Assembly: GCF_900177415.1 (NCBI RefSeq)
Contig: NZ_FXAF01000001.1
Coordinates: 374,501-438,500, forward strand
DNA from: Xaviernesmea oryzae
Lineage (GTDB): Bacteria > Pseudomonadota > Alphaproteobacteria > Rhizobiales > Rhizobiaceae
DNA length: 64,000 nucleotides
Reading direction: 5' to 3'
Part shown: positions 35,339 through 44,280 of the stretch, piece after piece
Layout: each line of letters begins with the position of its first letter
Numbering within the stretch: the first letter of the stretch is position 1
Position numbers and translations under genes: made by a program
Notes under the pieces: generated by a model
What the model saw: only the letters and a program-made list of their open reading frames with translations
What the model was told of the DNA's origin: nothing
The model's database searches: none

Positions 35339-35378
35339 GGAGGCGGCCCGAGAAAAGCACGCCGAGGGAATTATCCGC

Positions 35379-35406
35379 TTGACGCTTCGATCGAACGCCA
35401 TATAGT
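35379..35406 (+). promoter_or_regulatory. Promoter of the 2-aminobenzoyl-CoA operon
   Basis: -35 TTGACG (35379-35384), 16-bp spacer, -10 TATAGT (35401-35406), giving a start near 35413. The boxes are near sigma-70 consensus. The layout matches the ligase operon promoter at 8240-8213 (TTGACG-N16-TATGCT), and the operator at 35404 covers the -10 and the start point. Confidence 0.7.
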
Positions 35407-35419
35407 TTAAACTTAAAAT
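35404..35419. promoter_or_regulatory. 16-bp operator at the 2-aminobenzoyl-CoA operon promoter
   Basis: AGTTTAAACTTAAAAT shares its right half (TAAAAT) with the sites at 8207 and 44211 and its left AGTTTA with the site at 14758. It lies across the -10/start region, so the expected effect is repression. Confidence 0.65.
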
Positions 35420-35451
35420 AATGAACGACAGAACGTCAGGAGGACTAGGAT

Positions 35452-37800
35452 ATGCGCATCGTCTGTATCGGTGGTGGTCCCGCAGGTCTTTATTTCGCGC
35501 TCCTGATGAAGAAGTTTCATCCCGAGCATTCCATCTCCGTGATCGAGCGCAACCGGCCCTATGACACGTTCGGTTGGGGCGTGGTTTTCTCCGACGCGAC
35601 CATGGTTTCCATGCGGGCCTGGGATCCCGAAAGTGCGGTCGAAATCGAGGATGCTTTCAACCACTGGGACGATATCGAACTGCTCTTCAAGGGCACGCGC
35701 CAGCGCACATCCGGTCACGGCTTCGTCGGCATCGGCCGCAAGAAGCTGCTCAACATCCTCCAGCGCCGCTGCGAAGCGCTCGGCGTCGAACTGGTCTTCG
35801 AGACGGAAGCCGACGGCGACACCGATTATCCGGATGCCGATCTGATCATCGCCTCCGACGGCTTCAACTCGAAGATCCGCAACCGCTATCCGGAAGTCTT
35901 CGAACCGGATCTCGTCGTCCGCCCCAATCGCTACATCTGGCTCGGCACCAACAAGCTCTTCGACGCCTTCACCTTCGATTTCCGCAAGACGGAACACGGC
36001 TGGTTCCAGGCGCATATCTACAAGTTCGACGAAAAGACCTCGACCTTCATCGTCGAGACGACTGAAGAGGCCTACGAAAAGCACGGCCTCGGTGAAATGG
36101 ACCAGCAGGGCTCGATCGAGTTCTGCCAAAACCTCTTCTCGGAAGTCCTCGAAGGCGCCGAGCTGATGACCAATGCGCGCCACCTGCGCGGTTCCGCCTG
36201 GCTGAACTTCAACCGCCTGATCTGCGGCAAGTGGAGCCATTTCAACGGCAATTCGCATGTGGTCCTGATGGGCGACGCCGCCCATACGGCGCATTTCGCG
36301 ATCGGTTCCGGCACCAAGCTCGCGATCGACGACGCGATCGAACTGACGAACCAGTTCAACAAGCTGGGGCATACGAAAGACAAGATTCCGGCGGTCCTTG
36401 AGACCTATGAGGAAATCCGCCGCGTCGATGTCGCCCGTATTCAGAACGCGGCCCGCAACGCCATGGAGTGGTTCGAAGTCGTCGGCCAGCGTTATGCCGA
36501 TACGCTGGAGCCGGAACAGTTCATGTATTCCATGCTGACCCGCTCGCAGCGCATCAGCCACGAAAACCTGCGCCTGCGCGATCCGAAATGGCTTGAGGGT
36601 TACGAGCGCTGGTTCGCGAAGAAGAACGGCCTCGATGTCAGCGGCAACGGCCGCACCCTGCCGCCGATGTTCACGCCCTATTCGCTGCGCCAAACCCACC
36701 TGCCGAACCGCATCGTCATGTCGCCGATGGCCATGTATTCCGCCAGGGACGGCCTGCTGGACGATTTCCATCTCGTCCATCTCGGTTCCCGGGCGCTCGG
36801 CGGTGCCGGCCTCGTCTTTGCGGAAATGACCTGCGTCTCGCCGGATGCGCGCATCACGCCCGGCTGCCTTGGCCTCTGGAACGGCGAACAGGCGGCGCGC
36901 TGGAAACGCTTCATCGACTTCGTGCATGAAAATTCCGCCGCCAAAGTAGGCATCCAGCTCGGCCACGCCGGCCGCAAGGGCAGCACCAAGGTTGCCTGGG
37001 AAGGTATCGACCAGCCTCTGGAGGAGGGCGGTTGGCCGCTGATCTCTGCTTCGGCGCTTCCCTATCTCAGGAACAGCCAGGTCCCGAAGGCGATGGATCG
37101 CCAGGATATGGACAGAGTGAAGGCCGATCACGTCCGGGCCGCCAGATATGCCGCCGAAGCCGGTGCCGACTGGCTGGAGCTGCACTGCGCCCATGGCTAT
37201 CTGCTGTCGAGTTTCCTCTCGCCGCTAACGAACATCCGCACGGACGAATACGGCGGCAGCCACGAGAACCGCGCCCGCTATCCGCTGGAAGTCTTCAAGG
37301 CGATCCGCGAGGTCTGGCCGGAAGACAAGCCTATCTCGGTGCGCCTCTCCTGCCACGACTGGTTCGAGGGCGGCAACACGCCGGAAGACGCCGCGCTCTT
37401 TGCCGGAATGTTCAAGGAGGCCGGTGCCGACCTCATCGACTGCTCGTCCGGCCAGGTGTGGAAGGAAGAAAAGCCGGTCTACGGCCGCCTCTTCCAGACG
37501 CCCTTCTCCGACAAGATCCGCAACGAGATCGGCATTCCGACGATCGCCGTCGGCGCGATTTCGGAAGCCGACCACGCCAATTCGATCATCGCCGCAGGCC
37601 GCGCCGATCTCTGCGCCGTCGCCCGTCCGCATCTGGCCGACCCTGCCTGGGTGCTGCACGAAGCCGCCAAGATCGGCCTGACGAACATTCCGTGGCCGAA
37701 GCAGTATTATTCCGGCAAATCGCAATACGAGACCAACCTCGCCCGTGCCGCGGCAGCGGCTGCCGCTCCGGCGCCCGGCCCGACGGTGGTGGCGAAGTAA
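35452..37800 (+). CDS. 2-aminobenzoyl-CoA (or salicylyl-CoA) monooxygenase/reductase
   Basis: A 782-residue two-domain flavoprotein. Residues 1-400 form an FAD aromatic hydroxylase ([15 protein letters not shown], later [14 protein letters not shown]). Residues 405-770 form an Old-Yellow-Enzyme-type FMN domain ([35 protein letters not shown]). This architecture and size are those of 2-aminobenzoyl-CoA monooxygenase/reductase of Azoarcus, which hydroxylates and reduces the ring to a non-aromatic aminocyclohexenone-carboxyl-CoA. Databases also label the family salicylyl-CoA 5-hydroxylase. AGGAGG precedes the start. It heads the operon to 43965. The RidA and beta-oxidation genes behind it favour the amino substrate. 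Confidence 0.88.
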   Translation: MRIVCIGGGPAGLYFALLMKKFHPEHSISVIERNRPYDTFGWGVVFSDATMVSMRAWDPESAVEIEDAFNHWDDIELLFKGTRQRTSGHGFVGIGRKKLLNILQRRCEALGVELVFETEADGDTDYPDADLIIASDGFNSKIRNRYPEVFEPDLVVRPNRYIWLGTNKLFDAFTFDFRKTEHGWFQAHIYKFDEKTSTFIVETTEEAYEKHGLGEMDQQGSIEFCQNLFSEVLEGAELMTNARHLRGSAWLNFNRLICGKWSHFNGNSHVVLMGDAAHTAHFAIGSGTKLAIDDAIELTNQFNKLGHTKDKIPAVLETYEEIRRVDVARIQNAARNAMEWFEVVGQRYADTLEPEQFMYSMLTRSQRISHENLRLRDPKWLEGYERWFAKKNGLDVSGNGRTLPPMFTPYSLRQTHLPNRIVMSPMAMYSARDGLLDDFHLVHLGSRALGGAGLVFAEMTCVSPDARITPGCLGLWNGEQAARWKRFIDFVHENSAAKVGIQLGHAGRKGSTKVAWEGIDQPLEEGGWPLISASALPYLRNSQVPKAMDRQDMDRVKADHVRAARYAAEAGADWLELHCAHGYLLSSFLSPLTNIRTDEYGGSHENRARYPLEVFKAIREVWPEDKPISVRLSCHDWFEGGNTPEDAALFAGMFKEAGADLIDCSSGQVWKEEKPVYGRLFQTPFSDKIRNEIGIPTIAVGAISEADHANSIIAAGRADLCAVARPHLADPAWVLHEAAKIGLTNIPWPKQYYSGKSQYETNLARAAAAAAAPAPGPTVVAK

Positions 37801-37809
37801 GGACGCGTC

Positions 37810-38607
37810 ATGGGTGAAGCGATTCCTGCCAGGCTTTCCAGTCGTCATGCCCTCGTCACCGGCGCGGGATCGGGGATCGGCGCGGCGATCGCGACGGCAC
37901 TCGTCGAGGCCGGCGCACGCGTGACATTGGCCGGCCGCCGGGCCGAGCCGCTCGAAGCGCTGGCGAAGGCGCTCGGAGCCGACAGCGCCTGCGTTGCGGA
38001 TGGTTTCGACGTGACCGACGAGATCGCCATAGACAATGGCTTGAAAACCGCCCGTTCCGCTTTCGGCCCGGTCGACATTCTCGTCAACAATGCCGGCGAA
38101 GGCCCGAGCGCTCCCTTTGAAAAGACCTCGCCCGACATGTGGAACCGGGTGATCTCCGTGGACCTCACCGGCGTCTTCCTGGTGAGCCAGGCCGTGCTCC
38201 CGGACCTCAAGGCCTATGGCGCCGGAGCCCGCATCATCAATATCGCCTCCACTGCCGGGCTGACGGGCTATGCCTATGTCTCGGCCTATGTCGCCGCCAA
38301 ACACGGCGTCGTCGGCCTCACCCGGTCGCTGGCGCTGGAGCTCGCGAAAACAGGCATCACCGTCAATGCCGTCTGCCCCGGCTTTACAGATACGCCGCTG
38401 ATCGCCCGCTCGATCGAAACGATCGTCGCGAAGACCGGGCGCACGGCCGAAGAAGCATTGAAAGAATTCACCAAAAGCAACCCGCAGGGACGGCTGGTTA
38501 AGCCGGAGGAGGTCGCGGACACGGTTCTGTGGCTGGCATCACCCGGAGCGGCATCGATCACCGGACAGGCAATCGCCGTTGCCGGGGGAGAAATCATGGC
38601 AGGCTAA
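37810..38607 (+). CDS. SDR-family oxidoreductase
   Basis: A 265-residue classical short-chain dehydrogenase with all motifs: TGAGSGIG near residue 18, NNAG near 95, Ser in NIASTAG, and YVAAK. It is probably a 3-hydroxyacyl-CoA or cyclic ketone dehydrogenase acting on the ring product. It is the second gene of the operon, nine bases after the monooxygenase, with GGACG upstream. It contrasts with the degenerate SDR domain at 3195. Confidence 0.88.
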   Translation: MGEAIPARLSSRHALVTGAGSGIGAAIATALVEAGARVTLAGRRAEPLEALAKALGADSACVADGFDVTDEIAIDNGLKTARSAFGPVDILVNNAGEGPSAPFEKTSPDMWNRVISVDLTGVFLVSQAVLPDLKAYGAGARIINIASTAGLTGYAYVSAYVAAKHGVVGLTRSLALELAKTGITVNAVCPGFTDTPLIARSIETIVAKTGRTAEEALKEFTKSNPQGRLVKPEEVADTVLWLASPGAASITGQAIAVAGGEIMAG

Positions 38608-38646
38608 CGGCCGGCATGATCTTGGTACGAAAGCTGGGAGATCAAG

Positions 38647-39093
38647 ATGGAACTGGAAAAGGGCATCACCAAGAACGGTAGCGGATATAACGGCACCACC
38701 TGGAACATCCTCGGCCAGGTCTACTTTCCGAAGGCGGTCTGCGACGACACCTTCGCTTTTGAGACCAACAGCCTGCCGGGACAATTCGTGCCGGTGCATA
38801 TCCATCCGACCCAGGACGAGTTCATCCTTGTGCAGGAGGGCGAACTCGATCTGAAGCTCGACGGCCAATGGGTCAAAGCGAAGGCCGGAGATCTGGTCCG
38901 CATGCCGCGCGGCATTCCTCACGGTTACTTCAACAAATCCGACAAACCGTGCCGGGCGCTCTTCTGGGTCTCGCCGGCACGCAAGCTCCCGCAGCTTTTC
39001 GGAGAGCTGCACGACATGACCGACGTGGAGGAAATCGTGAAGGTTTCCGCTGCGCACGAGGTGGATTTCCTGCCACCCGCGGCCAACGACTAA
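38647..39093 (+). CDS. Small cupin-domain protein
   Basis: A 148-residue single cupin with HIHPTQDEFILVQEGE and GDLVRMPRGIPHGYFN, so the His-His-Glu-His metal set is present. It is too short for gentisate dioxygenase. It may be an isomerase, a dioxygenase or a binding protein for a pathway intermediate. GGGAGATCAAG precedes the start. It belongs to the monooxygenase operon. Confidence 0.75.
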   Translation: MELEKGITKNGSGYNGTTWNILGQVYFPKAVCDDTFAFETNSLPGQFVPVHIHPTQDEFILVQEGELDLKLDGQWVKAKAGDLVRMPRGIPHGYFNKSDKPCRALFWVSPARKLPQLFGELHDMTDVEEIVKVSAAHEVDFLPPAAND

Positions 39094-39156
39094 TACACGG
39101 AAGACGCGTTCCGGCCACCTGACAAGGCGGCCGGCCGGTGACGGGAGGAAACGAGC

Positions 39157-39999
39157 ATGAGCGACGTGATGAGAGAAATGAAACGCAGCTTTCGCGATTA
39201 CCAGCCCAGGCATTTCCTCTGGGAAGTGAGTGAAAACGACCGTGTCGCGACGATCCGCCTTAACCGGCCGGAGCGCAAGAACCCGCTGACCTTCGAAAGC
39301 TATGCGGAACTGCGCGATCTCTTCCGCGATCTCGTTTATGCGTCCGATATCCGCGCCGTCGTTCTGACCGGTGCAGGCGGTAATTTCTCCTCCGGCGGCG
39401 ACGTCTTCGAAATCATCGAGCCGCTGACCCATATGGCGATGCCGGACCTGCTCGCATTCACGCGTATGACGGGAGATCTCGTCAAGGCGATGCGGAAATG
39501 CCCGCAGCCCGTCGTGGCCGCCGTCGACGGCGTCTGCGTCGGCGCCGGCGCGATCCTCGCCATGGCCGCGGACATGCGGCTGGCAACACCGGAAGCGAAG
39601 ACGGCGTTTCTCTTCACCCGTGTCGGTCTGGCCGGCGCGGATATGGGCGCCTGCGGGATCCTGCCGCGCATCATCGGCCAGGGCCGCGCCGCCGAGCTCC
39701 TCTTCACCGGCCGCTCCATGAGTGCCGAAGAGGGACGGACCTGGGGCTTCTACAACGCCCTGCACGCAGCCGAAAAGGTCGAGACGGAGGCGGTCAAGCT
39801 CGCTCATTCGCTGGCCGACGGCCCCTGGTTTGCGCATACGATGACCAAGACCATGCTGAACCAGGAATGGGCCATGGGGATCGACGAAATGATCGAGTCG
39901 GAAGCCCAGGCCCAGGCCGTCTGCATGGCGACCAAGGATTTCCGTCGCGCCTTCGAAGCCTTCGCCGAGAAACGCAAGCCGGTCTTCGAGGGCAACTGA
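39157..39999 (+). CDS. Enoyl-CoA hydratase/isomerase family protein
   Basis: A 280-residue crotonase-fold protein: [17 protein letters not shown] (oxyanion hole) near residue 70 and [20 protein letters not shown] near 125. GGGAGGA precedes the start. It probably hydrates a ring-derived enoyl-CoA or hydrolyses a cyclic 3-oxoacyl-CoA to open the ring; the family does both. Its stop overlaps the acyl-CoA dehydrogenase start (TGATG). Confidence 0.88.
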   Translation: MSDVMREMKRSFRDYQPRHFLWEVSENDRVATIRLNRPERKNPLTFESYAELRDLFRDLVYASDIRAVVLTGAGGNFSSGGDVFEIIEPLTHMAMPDLLAFTRMTGDLVKAMRKCPQPVVAAVDGVCVGAGAILAMAADMRLATPEAKTAFLFTRVGLAGADMGACGILPRIIGQGRAAELLFTGRSMSAEEGRTWGFYNALHAAEKVETEAVKLAHSLADGPWFAHTMTKTMLNQEWAMGIDEMIESEAQAQAVCMATKDFRRAFEAFAEKRKPVFEGN

Positions 40000-41174
40000 T
40001 GGCGGCCGCGACCAACCTCAAAGGTCCAAGCCGGGATTTCCTGGACTGGCCGTTCTTCGACGAGAGCCATAAGGCACTCGCGGGAAAGCTCGATGCTTTC
40101 GCGGCGTCGGGCGCGCTTTCGGCCATCGACCATTCGGATACGGACGGCGCCTGCCGATCGATAGTCAAGGCGCTTGGAAAAGCCGGACTGCTGGACGCCG
40201 CGACCGGCGCCGGCGGCAAAGAACCGATCGATTCCCGCGCCGCCTGCCTCACCCGCGAAACGCTCGCCTGGCATGACGGGCTCGCCGACTTCGCCTTTGC
40301 CATGCAGGGTCTCGGCACCGGCGCGATCGGTCTCTCCGGATCGAAAGAGTTGCGCCGCACGGTGCTGCCGAAGGCGCAGTCCGGCGAATGGATTTCCGCA
40401 TTCGCGCTATCCGAGAAGGAAGCCGGCTCGGATGTCGCAGCCATGGCCTGCGCCGCGTGCAAGGACGGCGACCACTATATTCTCGATGGCGAAAAGACGT
40501 GGATTTCCAACGGCGGCATCGCGGACGTCTATACCGTCTTCGCCCGCACCGGCGAGGCACCGGGCACGCGCGGTATTTCCGCCTTTGTGGTATTCGCCGA
40601 CGATCCGGGCTTCTCGATCGCCGAACGGATCGACGTGATCGCCCCGCATCCGCTGGCGACGATCCGCTTCGAGAATTGCCGCATCCCCGCTTCGCGCCTG
40701 CTTGGCAGCCCCGGCGAAGGCTTCAAGATCGCGATGCGGACGCTTGACATCTTCCGCGCTTCCGTCGCCGCGGCGGCCCTCGGCTTTGCCAGACGCGCGC
40801 TGGACGAAGCGGTCGTTTATGCCAAGGCGCGGCCGATGTTCGGCAACCACCTTTCCGACCTGCAGCTCACCCAGGCCGCCTTCGGAGACATGGCCGCAGA
40901 GATCGATGCCGGCGCGCTGCTCACCTACCGTGCGGCCTGGCGTCGCGACGTGCAGGGTCTGCCGACCACCAAGGAAGCCGCCATGGCCAAGATGGTCGCG
41001 ACCGAAAATGCCCAGGCCGTCATCGACCGCGCCGTGCAGATCTTCGGCGGCCGCGGCGTGAAGAGCGGGGAGATCACCGAGAGCCTCTATCGCGAAATCC
41101 GGGCGCTGCGCATCTACGAGGGCGCGACCGAGGTGCAGAAGCTCATCATCGCCCGCGAACTTCTGAAGGCGTGA
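39999..41174 (+). CDS. Acyl-CoA dehydrogenase
   Basis: A 391-residue flavoprotein with [30 protein letters not shown] and the C-terminal [18 protein letters not shown] whose Glu fits the catalytic base of this family. I start at the ATG 39999, coupled to the hydratase stop; the frame extends upstream only as a shadow. It would desaturate the saturated or ring-opened acyl-CoA of the pathway, passing electrons to ETF. Confidence 0.9.
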   Translation: MAAATNLKGPSRDFLDWPFFDESHKALAGKLDAFAASGALSAIDHSDTDGACRSIVKALGKAGLLDAATGAGGKEPIDSRAACLTRETLAWHDGLADFAFAMQGLGTGAIGLSGSKELRRTVLPKAQSGEWISAFALSEKEAGSDVAAMACAACKDGDHYILDGEKTWISNGGIADVYTVFARTGEAPGTRGISAFVVFADDPGFSIAERIDVIAPHPLATIRFENCRIPASRLLGSPGEGFKIAMRTLDIFRASVAAAALGFARRALDEAVVYAKARPMFGNHLSDLQLTQAAFGDMAAEIDAGALLTYRAAWRRDVQGLPTTKEAAMAKMVATENAQAVIDRAVQIFGGRGVKSGEITESLYREIRALRIYEGATEVQKLIIARELLKA

Positions 41175-41181
41175 GGCGATC

Positions 41182-41613
41182 ATGGCTTACACCACGTCCC
41201 GCCACTTGAACTTCGGAGATTGCGACCCTTCCGGCATCGCCTACTTCCCGTCCTATCTCAACATTCTCGTCGGGGTTTACGAGGAGTTCTTCAGGGCGAT
41301 CGGCTTTGCCTGGCCGGAAATGATCAACGAACGGAAAATCGGTCTTCCGACCGTGACCCTGGATCTCACCTTCAAAAGTCCCGGCTTTCACGGCGACATG
41401 ATGAATTTCACCGTTAGGGTCGTCCGGATCGGCAACAGCTCGGTTGACCTCGAACACGAGGTAAAGGCGGGCGACCGGTTGCTCTGGACCGCGAAGCAGC
41501 GATTGGTCGCCACCTCCCTCGAGACACACAAGGCCTGTCATTGGCCGGACGATATGCGCGCAGCGCTCACACAGCATTTGGAGAAGAAAGATGCACATGA
41601 TTCTGCAGCCTGA
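41182..41613 (+). CDS. 4-hydroxybenzoyl-CoA-thioesterase-type hotdog protein
   Basis: A 143-residue hotdog-fold thioesterase with GDCDPSGIAYFPSY, the Asp-containing signature of 4-hydroxybenzoyl-CoA thioesterases. It probably hydrolyses dead-end aromatic CoA esters such as 2-aminobenzoyl-CoA to recover CoA, as proposed for similar genes in CoA-dependent aromatic pathways. It overlaps the RidA gene by 23 bases. Confidence 0.85.
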   Translation: MAYTTSRHLNFGDCDPSGIAYFPSYLNILVGVYEEFFRAIGFAWPEMINERKIGLPTVTLDLTFKSPGFHGDMMNFTVRVVRIGNSSVDLEHEVKAGDRLLWTAKQRLVATSLETHKACHWPDDMRAALTQHLEKKDAHDSAA

Positions 41614-41986
41614 AGGCTGGGCCAAACCGATCGGTTACGCCAACGGCGTCGCCGCCACCGGCCGCCAGGTCTTCGTCGGCGGGCAGATCGGCTGGAACGC
41701 TGAGTGCCGGTTCGAAACCGACGATTTCGTCGGCCAGGTCCGTCAGACGCTTTCCAACGTCGTGGCCGTGCTTGCCGAAGCCGGCGCAGGGCCGGAACAC
41801 GTCACCACGATGACCTGGTATTTCACCGACAAGGCCGAATACCTCGATAATCTGAAGGGCATTGGCCAGGTTTACCGCGAGATCATGGGCAAGCATTTCC
41901 CGGCCATGGCCGCCATGCAGGTCGTGGCGTTGGTGGAAGATCGTGCCAAGATCGAGATCCAGGCAACCGCCGTCATTCCGGATTGA
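41591..41986 (+). CDS. RidA-family imine/enamine deaminase
   Basis: A 131-residue RidA/YjgF protein with GRQVFVGGQIGWN, the VRQTLSNVVAVLAEAGA helix and MTWYFTDK. The canonical substrate-binding Arg near residue 105 is not obvious, so this may be a subfamily variant. RidA proteins hydrolyse reactive enamines or imines to ketone and ammonia. The monooxygenase/reductase product from 2-aminobenzoyl-CoA is itself an enamine, so removal of the amino group here is a natural role. Dedicated placement in the operon supports this. Confidence 0.8.
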   Translation: MHMILQPEGWAKPIGYANGVAATGRQVFVGGQIGWNAECRFETDDFVGQVRQTLSNVVAVLAEAGAGPEHVTTMTWYFTDKAEYLDNLKGIGQVYREIMGKHFPAMAAMQVVALVEDRAKIEIQATAVIPD

Positions 41987-41991
41987 AGACC

Positions 41992-43965
41992 ATGAGCGAG
42001 ACGACCGCATTTTCGTCAACGGTTTCGGCCCCAAACTCGGTTAAAGCCAGTAACGGGATCCTGATCGTCACGATCGACAATGCCCCGGTCAACGCGACAT
42101 CCGCGGATGTCCGCACCGGGCTCGAACGTGCGCTTTCCCATGCGGAAGCGGCAGCCGATGTGACGGGCGTCGTCATCACCGGCGCCGGCAAGACCTTCAT
42201 CGGCGGTGCGGATATCAAGGAATTCGGCAAGCCGGCCATCGAACCGACGCTGCCGGCCGTCATCGAAAAGATCGAGGCTCTCTCCAAACCGGTCGTTGCG
42301 GCGCTGAACGGCGTTGCACTCGGCGGCGGACTGGAATTGGCTCTTGCCTGCCACCATCGCGTTGCTTCCGCCGCTGCCCAGGTCGGCCTGCCCGAGGTGA
42401 AGCTTGGCATCGTACCGGGCGCCGGCGGCACGCAGCGTCTGCCGCGCCTGATCGGCATACCGGCAGCGCTCGATCTCATCGCCTCAGGCCGCTCCGCGAA
42501 GGCCGAAGAGGCCCTCTCGCTCGGTATAATCGACGAAATCGCCCAGAGTGACCTTTTGGAAACTGCCGTTTCGGCTGCGCGGAAGCTTGCCGGCAAACCG
42601 CTCCGCCGCACGGGCGGACTGACCGTCGCCACAGCCGATCCGGCCGAAATCGAAAAGGCCTCGGCAAAGATCCTTGCCAAGTCACGCGGCCAGAAAGCAC
42701 CGGCCGAAGTCGTGCGGCTCGTTACCTCTTCGACGCGTCCCTTCGCTGAAGGCCTGGCGGACGAGCGCGCCACATTCCTCGCGCTCCGTGACAGCCGCGA
42801 GGCCGCAGCGCTCCGCCATGTCTTCTTTGCTGAACGGGAAGCCTCCAAGGTCGAGGGTCTGGAAAGCGTTGAGGTCCGCCCGGTCTCGACAATCGGCATA
42901 TGCGGTCTCGGCCTGATGGGAAGCGGCATCGCGGTCGCGGCGCTTGGCGCCGGATATACGGTCATCGGCCTCGACCAGACGCCGGAAGCCGCCGAAAAGG
43001 GACGGGAACGCATTATCGGCCTGCTGGAACGCAACCTCGCATCCGGCCGCCTCGATCAAACCGGGTTCGAAGCCCGGAAGGCCAAGCTTTCAGCGACCGC
43101 GTCGGATGCCGATCTCGCTCCCTGCGACCTTGTCATCGAAGCGGTTTTCGACGACCTCGCCGTCAAGACCGAACTCTTCCGGCGGCTCGATAAAGTCGTT
43201 CGGCCGGATGCGGTACTGGCGACCAATACAAGCTACCTGAACCCCGACGACATCGCTGCTGCCACCGCTTACCCGGGCCGCGTGCTGGGCATGCACTTCT
43301 TTTCGCCCGCGCATGTCATGCGGCTCATCGAAGTCGTCCGTTGTGCGAAGACTGCACCGGATGTGTTGGCGACCGGGCTCGCCGTCGCCAGGAAACTGCG
43401 CAAACTGCCGGTCGTGACCGGCGTCACCGAGGGCTTCATCGGCAACCGCATATTTTCCGCCTATCGCCGTGAAGCCGAATTCCTTCTGGAGGATGGCGCC
43501 CTGCCGCACGAGATCGATGCCGCGCTGGAAGACTATGGTTTTCCGATGGGCCTCTTCGCCGTCTATGACATGGCGGGGCTGGAAATCGCCTGGGCGCGCC
43601 GCAAGAGGCAGGCAGCCACCCGCGATCCCTCGATCCGTTATGTCGAGATCGCCGACACCCTATGCGAGGCAGGCCGCTTCGGCCAGAAAGCCGGTCGCGG
43701 CTGGTACGCCTACCCGGAAGGCAAGAAGGCGATCGATCCCGAAGTGACGGCGATCATTGAAGCTGCCCGCGCGAAGAAGGGCATCACGCCGCGCACCTTC
43801 TCCAAGGACGAGATTCTCCAACGCCTGCTGAACGCCATGGCGGCGGAAGGCGAAACCTTGCTTGCCGAAGGCATCGCCGCCCGGCCCGGCGATATCGACC
43901 TTGTGATGATCAACGGCTACGGCTTTCCCGCCTACAAGGGCGGCCCGATGTTCGCCAGCAACTGA
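41992..43965 (+). CDS. Bifunctional enoyl-CoA hydratase / 3-hydroxyacyl-CoA dehydrogenase
   Basis: A 657-residue FadB/PaaH-type fusion. N-terminal crotonase domain: GAGKTFIGGADIKEFG, GGGLELALAC and GLPEVKLGIVPGAGG keep both catalytic Glu. Central NAD domain: CGLGLMGSGIAVAALGAG near residue 302, then MHFFSPAHVMRLIEVV. C-terminal 3HCDH domains follow. I use the ATG at 41992; a TTG three codons earlier is possible. Last gene of the operon; it completes beta-oxidation of the ring-cleaved product. Confidence 0.9.
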   Translation: MSETTAFSSTVSAPNSVKASNGILIVTIDNAPVNATSADVRTGLERALSHAEAAADVTGVVITGAGKTFIGGADIKEFGKPAIEPTLPAVIEKIEALSKPVVAALNGVALGGGLELALACHHRVASAAAQVGLPEVKLGIVPGAGGTQRLPRLIGIPAALDLIASGRSAKAEEALSLGIIDEIAQSDLLETAVSAARKLAGKPLRRTGGLTVATADPAEIEKASAKILAKSRGQKAPAEVVRLVTSSTRPFAEGLADERATFLALRDSREAAALRHVFFAEREASKVEGLESVEVRPVSTIGICGLGLMGSGIAVAALGAGYTVIGLDQTPEAAEKGRERIIGLLERNLASGRLDQTGFEARKAKLSATASDADLAPCDLVIEAVFDDLAVKTELFRRLDKVVRPDAVLATNTSYLNPDDIAAATAYPGRVLGMHFFSPAHVMRLIEVVRCAKTAPDVLATGLAVARKLRKLPVVTGVTEGFIGNRIFSAYRREAEFLLEDGALPHEIDAALEDYGFPMGLFAVYDMAGLEIAWARRKRQAATRDPSIRYVEIADTLCEAGRFGQKAGRGWYAYPEGKKAIDPEVTAIIEAARAKKGITPRTFSKDEILQRLLNAMAAEGETLLAEGIAARPGDIDLVMINGYGFPAYKGGPMFASN

Positions 43966-44090
43966 GCCGAGAAAATCTCCTTTAAAATAAAGCATTGAAA
44001 TTTATCGCATCTTCCCATCAACTGAAGCGAGCGGAAGGATTTCCGCTGCCTGCACATTTGCTCGCCTAAAAGAGTTTCGCTCATTTGATC

Positions 44091-44108
44091 AAACATGCTT
44101 GCATGTTT
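44091..44108. promoter_or_regulatory. AAACATGC-TT-GCATGTTT inverted repeat
   Basis: Perfect 8-bp arms with a 2-bp spacer, 173-190 bp upstream of the binding-protein gene. It may be a second operator for a different regulator. As RNA it would be a weak hairpin. Confidence 0.5.
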
Positions 44109-44210
44109 CCGGAAATCGCCTATTGTTTGCCCTAAGCCTCGCAAGTAGGCATTCAAGCAACGACAGGGAACGCTGCATGTCCGCACCTTATGAGCTTCCT
44201 TCGCACCGGT

Positions 44211-44226
44211 ATTTTAAATTTAAAAT
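44211..44226. promoter_or_regulatory. 16-bp operator before ABC importer 3
   Basis: ATTTTAAATTTAAAAT is a perfect palindrome, and the perfect symmetry extends one base each side (44210-44227). It lies 55 bp before the start codon. Only the three central bases differ from the ligase-operon site at 8207. Confidence 0.65.
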
Positions 44227-44280
44227 ATCTGGCACCGTTTGCCCCGCATTTGCATTTTCTCGTGGCGCGCTTAGGAGAGC

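Larger units (their letters stand above)
43966..44280. other. Control region before ABC importer 3
   Basis: A 315-bp gap with three palindromes: TTTGATCAAA (44084-44093), the overlapping 44091-44108 repeat, and the operator at 44211. No clear terminator for the upstream operon was found. No small gene with a ribosome site was seen. Confidence 0.5.

Noticed and set aside
35452..41613. Salicylyl-CoA to gentisate route (hydroxylase plus thioesterase)
   Set aside because: No gentisate dioxygenase, maleylpyruvate isomerase or hydrolase is present; the cupin is far too short. RidA and full beta-oxidation fit the amino substrate better, though salicylyl-CoA is not excluded for the first enzyme.
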